A stretch of 7,751 nucleotides of DNA from Pseudomonadota bacterium (lineage in GTDB: Bacteria > Pseudomonadota > Gammaproteobacteria > Enterobacterales > Enterobacteriaceae). The stretch covers positions 1 through 7,751 of the forward strand of contig JAEYFY010000466.1 in the NCBI GenBank assembly GCA_023454395.1, read 5' to 3'. Each line of letters begins with the position of its first letter. Position 1 is the stretch's first letter. The notes under the pieces are model-generated. The model saw nothing but the letters and a program-made list of their open reading frames with translations. It ran no database searches and was not told where the DNA came from. This document shows, piece after piece, positions 1-5,189 of this stretch. The translations under genes and the position numbers were made by a program.

Positions 1-7
1 ACCTCTT
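1..7 (-). promoter_or_regulatory. Possible ribosome-binding site of a minus-strand gene starting left of the window
   Basis: Read on the minus strand, the last seven bases of the window are AAGAGGT, a good Shine-Dalgarno match. It lies about 24 bases after the T tract of a hairpin, where a start codon would be expected just outside the window. No codons of the gene are visible, so this rests on position and motif only. Confidence 0.3.
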
Positions 8-30
8 GGTGTAGTAATAAGTAAAAATGC

Positions 31-63
31 AAAAAAAAACCGATGCACTTTAAACGCATCAGT
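31..63 (-). terminator. Hairpin plus T tract, terminator or attenuator on the minus strand
   Basis: On the minus strand ACTGATGC (56-63) can pair with GCATCGGT (39-46), an 8-bp stem with one G-T wobble and a 9-base loop (47-55). A run of nine T follows (31-39). This is the layout of an intrinsic terminator. It lies after the 16-codon ORF at 71-121 and before a Shine-Dalgarno-like sequence at 1-7, so it may be an attenuator rather than a simple end of transcript. In the plus direction only a short interrupted T run follows the stem, so use as a terminator for a plus-strand gene left of the window is possible but less likely. Confidence 0.5.
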
Positions 64-70
64 CATATTT

Positions 71-121
71 TTAGTGGGCGCATTTTGCACGTCTCAGACT
101 TAAATAGCAATACATTTTCAT
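71..121 (-). CDS. Possible 16-residue leader peptide
   Basis: The ORF encodes MKMYCYLSLRRAKCAH and stops with TAA. The support is a GGGGG Shine-Dalgarno run ending seven bases before the ATG, unusual in such AT-rich DNA, and a hairpin with a T tract starting eight bases after the stop. The peptide is basic, has two Cys and two Tyr, and contains the codon run Tyr-Cys-Tyr near its start. It matches no leader peptide I know. The order short ORF, terminator, Shine-Dalgarno resembles an amino-acid or translation-controlled attenuator, but I see no convincing alternative antiterminator pairing. A chance ORF is also possible because it is so short. Confidence 0.3.
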   Translation of the reverse strand: MKMYCYLSLRRAKCAH

Positions 122-141
122 CAAAAAGCCCCCTTTTTTTA

Positions 142-628
142 CGATCTTTTCAATTCGCAAACTAAGTCAACATATAACGCCACATTTTATTAACAATAAT
201 TGTGCTTTTATCACAACTTTTAAGTTTTAAATATTTCAAAAGCCATTACTCTACGGTAAGAAAATAAAACACAATACATTGATAAATAAGAATTAAACTT
301 TAGATTAAAATTAATATCATTACCAAATCATCAAAATAAAGCATTTAAAATACATTAATAAGATTAATGCTAATATTTTGTTAACTCATGCTTCTTTTAT
401 CACCCCAAAATAGACTTTTAATAAAAAGTGCCTATTTTTTAGCAACCTGTTTTATATAAATAAAAAGTAAGAGAATAAGTTAAGAAAAAAATGGCTGGTA
501 ATAAGTAGAAATCACAATCTAATAGTCCAAATAACACGATGAATAAGATGAATTATTGAGCTAAATATAGACCTCAATATTTAAACTTTCCAGTATTAAT
601 TCTGAGCAAATGAAAGAAAATTAGAGAT
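142..628. other. AT-rich non-coding stretch of about 490 bp
   Basis: No credible ORF is seen on either strand. The stretch is very AT-rich and rich in A and T runs, the kind of DNA usually bound by H-NS. Items inside it are a Fur-box-like sequence at 305-319 (11 of 14 positions of the 7-1-7 pattern, minus strand), an inverted repeat TTGTG/CACAA at 200-216, an imperfect hairpin at 407-440 ending in a T run on the plus strand, and an inverted repeat tattgag/ctcaata at 554-579. On the minus strand it could be the long upstream region of a gene left of the window. No promoter stands out. Confidence 0.6.
305..319 (-). promoter_or_regulatory. Weak Fur-box-like site
   Basis: On the minus strand TGATATT-A-ATTTTAA matches 11 of 14 positions of the 7-1-7 Fur pattern (TGATAAT-N-ATTATCA). 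A -35-like TTGATG lies just upstream at 329-334 but has no good -10 at 16 to 18 bases. In DNA this AT-rich such a match can arise by chance. If real, it would control the gene left of the window through the leader at 71-121. Confidence 0.2.
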
Positions 629-656
629 AAAAAAAAGACTCCACAAGTGGAGTCTT
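629..656 (-). terminator. Intrinsic terminator of the siderophore receptor gene
   Basis: On the minus strand AAGACTCCAC and GTGGAGTCTT form a perfect 10-base inverted repeat around TT (635-644 and 647-656), with a run of eight T at 629-636 that starts within the last stem bases. In practice the loop will open to four or six bases. It starts 25 bases after the receptor stop codon. Confidence 0.88.
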
Positions 657-681
657 AATGACACAAACTGAGGGTAAAAAA

Positions 682-2661
682 TTAGAAGTTATAGTTCAAA
701 CCAATGTTGTAACGACGACCTTCTAATGTGGTATTAAAGTTTTCATAATTAATGCGACGATCGAACACGTTATAAACACCACCAATCACATTAAGTTGTT
801 TGGTTAAGCTGTAACTTGTACCAATGTCAACAAACGCATAAGAAGGTGTACCGGTTGCCATACTTGTACGTGATAAGTAATCCGATGTTTTACCACGGAA
901 GTTAATACGCGCCCAAGTTTCCATTTCTGGCGTAGTTTCCCAGTTTAAGGTCGCATTTGCCATATGGCGAGGCTGTTTATTCAGTGGTTTACCACTAAAT
1001 GCACCGCTCTTCTGCTCTGAATCAGTAAAGGTGTAGTTAGCTGCTAAGTTCCACGCAGGTGAAATTGTCCAGTTACCAGTTACCTCAATACCACGCATAT
1101 TGGCTTTATCTACGTTTTCACGCGTACTGATAAAGTCATATAGGTGACCATATCCTTGTTCTTTAGTACATGCAGGTAACACGCCTTTATCATCACAAAT
1201 GCGATGCTCAGTAATTTTATCTTTAAAATCAGTATTATAAATTGTAACACTTGCCGTTAAGTTATCACGGTTATCCCAAATAATACCAATCTCTTCTGTT
1301 ACTGATTTTTCAGGTTTCAGATCTGGGTTACCATAAATGACGGCATTACCACCTGAACCCCCTGTTGCTTGTCCCCAAGTTTTCGTTGCTTGGCGTAAAT
1401 CAGGTGAACGATAACCAGTAGATACACCACCTTTTAACGTCCATTCATCAGCCATATGCCAAACACCATAAACACGAGGTGTCCAGTGAGTACCGTAGTT
1501 TTCGTCTTTATCCATACGTAAACCACCGGTTAAAGCGAAATCATTTGTTAGCGCCCATTCGTCTTCAGCAAACAGCGCCCAGCTATAACGATCTAATTTA
1601 CTACCTTTGTCTAAATGGTTATTGCTATCTTTTAATTCTTCAAAACGATACTGAGCACCAACACTTAAAGTATGCGCATCTAACATAAATACTGTTTGAT
1701 TACGTACTGTTGTATCGTTGTATTCCATTTTACGACTTGGGTTATTGTTTTCATCACGCTGAATATAAGTATTCATCGTACCAAAGTCATACACACCATC
1801 ATGAGTCAGGGCATATTGTTTTAGCTCATATTTACTGAAATCACTGCTCTTAGATTTACGAGAGCGATCAGAGGCTGAATATTCCCAACGAGAATCTCGG
1901 TGCTGGCTGTCTTTTTTAAATTCAAATTCAACCGTATTTTTATCATCTGGTGTCCAGCTTAATGTACCACCACCGCTTGCAGTAATTTGACGATTATAAC
2001 CATTCGCAAATTTATCTTCGCTACGGTGCGAATATTGACCTTGGACTTTTAATCCCAGAAGGTTATCAATCAATGGACCGGCTGCATAAAAACTGCCTTG
2101 TTCAGTATTTCCTGAGTTTTGACGCTCTGTCAGCGTGCTATCAGCACGTAAACTTACGTTCCACTCTTTTTGCGCTTTACGGGTAATAATATTGATAACC
2201 CCACCCATTGCATCTGAACCATATAAAGAAGACATTGGACCACGTACAACTTCAATACGTTCAATGGCAGGTAAAGGCGGTAACCAGCCTTGTTCAATAC
2301 CTGAGTTATCACTATTAGGACGCGTTTCACGCGAGGCAACTCGCTTACCATCAACTAAAATCATGGTATATTTTGCATCCATACCACGAATACTGATATC
2401 AGAACTACTTCCACCGCCTGTTACTAAAACGCCGGGAACATCTTTTAATGCGTCAGTCACATCACGGTAAGATTTGGTTTCTAGCTGTTCACGAGTGACA
2501 ACAGAAACCGATGCAGGTGCATCTTCAACGGTTTGTTTAAACCCTGAAGCGGTTGTTACAAGCAGTTTTTCTACATTTTCTGCTGATGCAGTCATAACAA
2601 AACTTGATGCAATAGCCGCAACAACGCCAAGCGCGATTTTATTTTTATTTAACACTACCAT
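682..2661 (-). CDS. ireA: TonB-dependent siderophore receptor, IrgA/IreA family
   Basis: This is an outer-membrane gated channel that takes up ferric siderophore, probably a catecholate, with energy from TonB-ExbB-ExbD. The 659-residue length fits the family. A signal peptide (residues 1-27, ending ASA) precedes a TonB box EKLLVTTA at 31-38. The plug covers about 40-165 with conserved SIRGM (90-94), ILVDGKR (101-107), IERIEVVRGPMSSLYGSDA (133-151) and GGVINIITRK (153-162). The rest is a 22-strand-type barrel ending in Phe. An extracellular-loop Cys pair (RICDDKG to PACT) resembles one in Vibrio cholerae IrgA, and the plug is strikingly like IrgA from memory. NPDL is present, but no heme-receptor FRAP box is seen, which argues against heme. 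GGAGA lies seven bases before the ATG. The gene sits where E. coli has cirA. The symbol follows usage for IrgA-like receptors in Proteus and is less certain than the family. Confidence 0.93.
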   Translation of the reverse strand: MVVLNKNKIALGVVAAIASSFVMTASAENVEKLLVTTASGFKQTVEDAPASVSVVTREQLETKSYRDVTDALKDVPGVLVTGGGSSSDISIRGMDAKYTMILVDGKRVASRETRPNSDNSGIEQGWLPPLPAIERIEVVRGPMSSLYGSDAMGGVINIITRKAQKEWNVSLRADSTLTERQNSGNTEQGSFYAAGPLIDNLLGLKVQGQYSHRSEDKFANGYNRQITASGGGTLSWTPDDKNTVEFEFKKDSQHRDSRWEYSASDRSRKSKSSDFSKYELKQYALTHDGVYDFGTMNTYIQRDENNNPSRKMEYNDTTVRNQTVFMLDAHTLSVGAQYRFEELKDSNNHLDKGSKLDRYSWALFAEDEWALTNDFALTGGLRMDKDENYGTHWTPRVYGVWHMADEWTLKGGVSTGYRSPDLRQATKTWGQATGGSGGNAVIYGNPDLKPEKSVTEEIGIIWDNRDNLTASVTIYNTDFKDKITEHRICDDKGVLPACTKEQGYGHLYDFISTRENVDKANMRGIEVTGNWTISPAWNLAANYTFTDSEQKSGAFSGKPLNKQPRHMANATLNWETTPEMETWARINFRGKTSDYLSRTSMATGTPSYAFVDIGTSYSLTKQLNVIGGVYNVFDRRINYENFNTTLEGRRYNIGLNYNF

Positions 2662-2673
2662 TCCCGATTCTCC

Positions 2674-2689
2674 AAGAATATATATTCTT
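2674..2689. repeat. Perfect 16-bp palindrome before the receptor gene
   Basis: AAGAATATATATTCTT is a perfect palindrome beginning 13 bases upstream of the receptor start codon and directly before its GGAGA ribosome-binding site. It could be an operator. In the mRNA it could be a weak A-U hairpin next to the ribosome-binding site, competing with a small UUCU/AGAA hairpin that covers part of that site. It is not a Fur box. Function is unknown. Confidence 0.45.
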
Positions 2690-2732
2690 TAAGTTTTATA
2701 TAGATGGACAGATCGACAATTGCTCAGAAATT

Positions 2733-2759
2733 AGGGTAATAAATAAATTTAATTACCCT
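2733..2759 (-). repeat. Inverted repeat between the ATPase gene and the receptor gene
   Basis: AGGGTAAT and ATTACCCT (2733-2740 and 2752-2759) form a perfect 8-bp stem with an 11-base loop. No T tract follows on the minus strand, so as a terminator it would be poor. It may be an operator or an mRNA-processing hairpin that separates expression of receptor and transporter. It lies 74 bases after the ATPase stop codon. Confidence 0.4.
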
Positions 2760-2783
2760 TAGTTATTTTAATATTATTTTTAT

Positions 2784-2806
2784 ATCCCTATTTACTGCAT
2801 CCCTAT
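2784..2806. repeat. Direct repeat of an octamer in the ATPase-receptor spacer
   Basis: ATCCCTAT occurs at 2784-2791 and again at 2799-2806, 15 bp apart (ATAGGGAT on the minus strand). The repeat is upstream of the receptor. It could be a pair of regulator half-sites but may be chance. Confidence 0.2.
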
Positions 2807-2832
2807 ATTTATTTCTTTTCTCTTTTACTGCT

Positions 2833-3615
2833 CTATATTTTATCCACTAAACCATCAATAATAATTTGAGGTATTCCTTGTGAACAATATTCCAATCGAC
2901 CTTGAACACCATAAACATCGGCAAGGCTTTGTGCCGTGATAACCTTATCTGGCGCGCCTTGCGCAATTAACTGTCCTTGTTTCAACATTAATACATGCTC
3001 ACTATGTCGTAAGGCGATATTAATATCGTGGACAACGACGACAGTAATAATATTTCTACGGTGTGTTTCTTTAGCCACTAAATCCATTACATGATATTGG
3101 TAATTAAGATCTAGTGCGCTTAATGGCTCATCCAATAATAATAAAGAAGGCTGTCTAATTAATGATTGAGCAAGCCCTACTAATTGTTTTTGACCACCAG
3201 ATAATTCATCTAAATAGCGTAATGCTAAATGCTCAATACCTAATTGCCGTAATAAATGCATGACCTGGGCTTCACTATGCTCATTATGTAATCCACCTGA
3301 AGCACGTTGCGCCACAATAATGGATTCTAAAACATGTAAATGAACACCAGCAGGTAATGTTTGTGGCAAATAGACTACATTTTGAGCGCGTTGTGCAAAA
3401 TTCATCGAAGCCAGATCGTTGCCATCTAAACTGACAACACCTGATGACTTATTTAATCCAGCTAACGCTCTTAATAATGTTGATTTTCCGCTACCATTTG
3501 GCCCCAATAATACGGTGACTTTTCCTTTAGGTAATGGCTCCACATCAAGTGCCTTAATGATAAGATGTTTAGCATAACCAGCGCTAAAATCTTGGATCTT
3601 TAATCCTTCCATCAT
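2833..3615 (-). CDS. Iron-siderophore ABC transporter ATP-binding protein, FecE/FepC-like
   Basis: This is the cytoplasmic ATPase that powers import through the permease encoded immediately upstream. All ABC motifs are intact: Walker A GPNGSGKST (38-46), Q-loop Gln85 in YLPQT, signature LSGGQ (138-142), Walker B LLLLDEP (158-164), D-loop SALD (166-169) and the switch His196 in VVVHD. The length of 260 residues is usual for ferric-siderophore ATPases. The gene starts in a TAATG overlap with the permease stop codon, one base shared, which implies translational coupling. AGGGGG lies eight bases before the first ATG, and a second ATG follows at once (3610-3612), so the exact start may be one codon later. 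The neighbouring receptor supports a siderophore substrate. Family is certain, substrate is inferred. Confidence 0.95.
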   Translation of the reverse strand: MMEGLKIQDFSAGYAKHLIIKALDVEPLPKGKVTVLLGPNGSGKSTLLRALAGLNKSSGVVSLDGNDLASMNFAQRAQNVVYLPQTLPAGVHLHVLESIIVAQRASGGLHNEHSEAQVMHLLRQLGIEHLALRYLDELSGGQKQLVGLAQSLIRQPSLLLLDEPLSALDLNYQYHVMDLVAKETHRRNIITVVVVHDINIALRHSEHVLMLKQGQLIAQGAPDKVITAQSLADVYGVQGRLEYCSQGIPQIIIDGLVDKI

Positions 3616-4703
3616 TAGATATTCCCCCTATGACGTAAAATCATACTGAGGAAAAATGGCACGCCCACCAGCGATGTCACAATACCCACAGGAATAATGA
3701 CACCCGGTATTAAATTTTTAGAAGCAATAGATGCCAATGATAAAACTAAAGCTCCAATTAATGCGCTTGCTGGCAGATAGAATCGATGATCTTCACCAAA
3801 CATCATACGAGCAATATGAGGAGCAACTAAACCAATAAAGGCAATAGGCCCCACAAAAGCGACTGCGAGTGCAGTTAAAATACTGATGCGCAGTAAGGAG
3901 CCTAATCTTAAACGCTTTACATCAATACCAAAGCTGATCGCTCTGTCTTCGCCTAATCGCAATGCAGTTAATTTCCATGAACTCATCCATGAAATCACCA
4001 TAATGACAGCAAAAGCCCCCGTCATCACACCGAGTTTTACCCATGTTGCACGCGCTAAACTTCCCATAGTCCAGAAAACTAGACCTTGGAGAGTGTCTTC
4101 TGTTGCAATAAATTGCATCATTGAGACTAGTGCGTTGAACGTAAACACCATGGCAATACCAAAAAGCACCACTCCAGATGTAGGAACACGAGTCCAGCGA
4201 GTAATTCCGTCTAATAATAAAGCTGATAATAATGCAAAGAGAAACGCATTCGCCGAAATAAACCATTGGTCAGGAATACCCGGAATACCAATCCCTAAAA
4301 CAATCGCTAATGCAGCACCAAATGAAGCAGCATTTGATAAACCAAGAGTGAAAGGGCTTGCTAACGGGTTATTTAGAATAGTTTGCATTTCTGCACCCGC
4401 TAATCCTAGCGACATCCCTACCACAACCGCCATTAAGGCATAAGGTAAGCGAATATCCCAAACAATCACTCGAGAGCCTGCATCAACAAGCTCCGGTTGA
4501 AACAGGGTGGTTAATAATTTTTCAAGTGATAAACCAGAAGGCCCCATAGTGAAATCTAACACCACTGAAGCACAAATAATTAAAACGATAACTCCCAGCC
4601 ATAACATGCGTTTATTCATCATTTTCCGATAATGGGCTTTCACATTATCTGATGCATTTTTTTCATGCTCTTGTGTGGCGAGTCTCTCTGACATAATGCT
4701 CAT
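3615..4703 (-). CDS. Iron-siderophore ABC transporter permease, FecCD/BtuC family
   Basis: This inner-membrane permease of 362 residues is predicted to move ferric siderophore from the periplasm into the cytoplasm. After a hydrophilic N-terminus of about 33 residues the chain is a succession of hydrophobic helices, about ten as in BtuC. Conserved family stretches are NNPLASPFTLGLSNAASFGA, a coupling-loop region LGEDRAISFGIDVKRLR, and FIGLVAPHIARMMFGEDHRF followed by LPASALIGA. Only one permease gene is present, so it probably works as a homodimer. Start choice: the ATG at 4701-4703 is one base after the stop of a possible upstream ORF but lacks a good Shine-Dalgarno; the ATG at 4692-4694 has a nearby GAG and is an alternative, while the Met-Met at residues 28-29 would remove a plausible conserved N-terminal YRKMM segment. 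The ATPase gene overlaps its end by one base. Confidence 0.94.
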   Translation of the reverse strand: MSIMSERLATQEHEKNASDNVKAHYRKMMNKRMLWLGVIVLIICASVVLDFTMGPSGLSLEKLLTTLFQPELVDAGSRVIVWDIRLPYALMAVVVGMSLGLAGAEMQTILNNPLASPFTLGLSNAASFGAALAIVLGIGIPGIPDQWFISANAFLFALLSALLLDGITRWTRVPTSGVVLFGIAMVFTFNALVSMMQFIATEDTLQGLVFWTMGSLARATWVKLGVMTGAFAVIMVISWMSSWKLTALRLGEDRAISFGIDVKRLRLGSLLRISILTALAVAFVGPIAFIGLVAPHIARMMFGEDHRFYLPASALIGALVLSLASIASKNLIPGVIIPVGIVTSLVGVPFFLSMILRHRGNI

Positions 4704-4704
4704 A

Positions 4705-5019
4705 TCAACTGTTGTACCTAGTCTTTTTTTTACGTTCTTCTGCTCTTACCTGTGCTTTACATTGGCAAAAACATACCGTACAACTCATCAATTGTTTCTT
4801 ATGTACAAAAAGCCAATTATTAATTTGAGACAATTCATTCAACAAAGAAGTGAGTCGCAAAATTATTATACGGTGAAATATATTCGCTGTGTAACTTATT
4901 ATATGGCGATAAGCTGTTGGTTGGCTGTATTGAGCGCTAGAAGGGCTAATTATTATCAGACTCATTACATTAAGCATATTATTTACAATCAACAGCACCA
5001 TTATTTTATTTTTCAGCAA
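4705..5019 (-). CDS. Possible small Cys-rich ORF leading the transporter operon
   Basis: An open frame ends with TGA one base before the permease ATG, the tight spacing seen inside operons. Its full form would use a TTG start (104 codons). Internal ATG codons exist, but none has a good ribosome-binding site; the best is an ATG at 4786-4788 after AAGAAA, giving a 27-residue peptide that starts MSCTVCFCQCKAQVRAEER. That segment carries a C-x2-C-x-C-x-C cluster that could bind metal. The last 50 or so residues have protein-like composition, while the first half is low-complexity and doubtful. I recognise no family. It may be a real small protein, a translated leader coupled to the permease, or chance: a codon-aligned ORF on the plus strand (4675-5106) shows that this segment simply avoids several codons. 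Confidence 0.25.
   Translation of the reverse strand: MLKNKIMVLLIVNNMLNVMSLIIISPSSAQYSQPTAYRHIISYTANIFHRIIILRLTSLLNELSQINNWLFVHKKQLMSCTVCFCQCKAQVRAEERKKKTRYNS
4865..4894 (-). promoter_or_regulatory. Candidate promoter proximal to the permease gene
   Basis: TTACAC (4889-4894) and a perfect TATAAT (4865-4870) are separated by 18 bases on the minus strand. Transcription would begin near 4858, about 155 bases before the permease. The -35 matches only four of six positions. Confidence 0.3.
4944..4958 (-). promoter_or_regulatory. Fur-box-like site 2
   Basis: TGATAAT-A-ATTAGCC on the minus strand matches 12 of 14 positions of the 7-1-7 Fur pattern. It would cover the predicted start point of the promoter at 4964-4992, a position suited to iron-dependent repression. 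Confidence 0.45.
4964..4992 (-). promoter_or_regulatory. Candidate promoter P2 for the transporter operon
   Basis: On the minus strand TTGATT (4987-4992) and TGTAAT (4964-4969) are spaced by 17 bases and match the sigma-70 hexamers at four and five of six positions. The start point would be near 4957, inside Fur-box-like site 2. Confidence 0.4.
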
Positions 5020-5034
5020 ATAAATTATGCGCTA

Positions 5035-5063
5035 ACAATAAAGCAAATAATAATTATTATCAA
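5035..5063 (-). promoter_or_regulatory. Candidate promoter P1 for the transporter operon
   Basis: On the minus strand TTGATA (5058-5063) and TATTGT (5035-5040) are 17 bases apart and match sigma-70 hexamers at five and four of six positions. Fur-box-like site 1 fills the space from the -35 into the spacer. The start point would be near 5028, leaving a leader of about 325 bases before the permease. Confidence 0.45.
5043..5062 (-). promoter_or_regulatory. Fur-box-like site 1
   Basis: GATAATAATTATTATTTGC on the minus strand (5043-5061) matches 14 of 19 bases of the classical Fur box. The overlapping 7-1-7 form at 5048-5062 matches 13 of 14. Its centre holds a perfect 14-bp palindrome (5047-5060). 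It overlaps the -35 and spacer of promoter P1, where bound Fur would block RNA polymerase. Confidence 0.6.
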
Positions 5064-5126
5064 TGCGATCACTAATATAATTAGGATTTTTGTATCTTTT
5101 TTATAATTGGCTGGTCAAAAAAATAA

Positions 5127-5171
5127 AAAACGTCCGTTTTATAGTGATCGAGATCACAAAACGGACGTTTT
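5127..5171 (-). terminator. lysP: Intrinsic terminator of lysP, made of nested palindromes
   Basis: AAAACGTCCGTTTT (5127-5140) and AAAACGGACGTTTT (5158-5171) are perfect 14-base reverse complements with a 17-base loop. On the minus strand the stem is followed by T-rich sequence (5119-5132). The loop holds a further 6-bp stem, GTGATC and GATCAC around two bases (5144-5157). It starts 18 bases after the lysP stop codon. Each 14-base arm is itself an inverted repeat with a two-base centre, as is the loop element. Confidence 0.85.
5143..5158. promoter_or_regulatory. CRP-site-like palindrome in the lysP terminator loop
   Basis: AGTGATCGAGATCACA matches the CRP core TGTGA-N6-TCACA at nine of ten conserved positions. 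It lies in the loop of the lysP terminator, about 120 bases upstream of the P1 start and about 66 upstream of a weak TTGACC/GATACA pair at 5091-5118. It could be a CRP site for the transporter operon, or only the inner stem of the terminator. Confidence 0.35.
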
Positions 5172-5189
5172 AATAACTTGATTTATAGG

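Noticed and set aside
200..216. TTGTG/CACAA inverted repeat as a CRP site
   Set aside because: The spacing between GTG and CAC is one base short of the CRP pattern and the half-sites lack the required A and T.
2135..2470. 111-codon plus-strand ORF inside the receptor gene
   Set aside because: It is antisense to the conserved plug domain of the receptor and has no independent support.
682..2661. Heme receptor or strict CirA orthologue
   Set aside because: No FRAP heme motif is visible, and the plug is closer to V. cholerae IrgA and E. coli IreA/Iha-type receptors than to CirA as I recall them, despite the cirA-like position.
3886..4443. 185-codon plus-strand ORF inside the permease gene
   Set aside because: It is antisense to a gene with clear FecCD family motifs, and its product looks like a shadow translation.
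4675..5106. 143-codon ORF on the plus strand across the transporter leader
   Set aside because: It overlaps the permease start in antisense, has a low-complexity Ile, Tyr and Gln-rich product and no visible ribosome-binding site. It is codon-aligned with the minus-strand ORF, which explains its openness.
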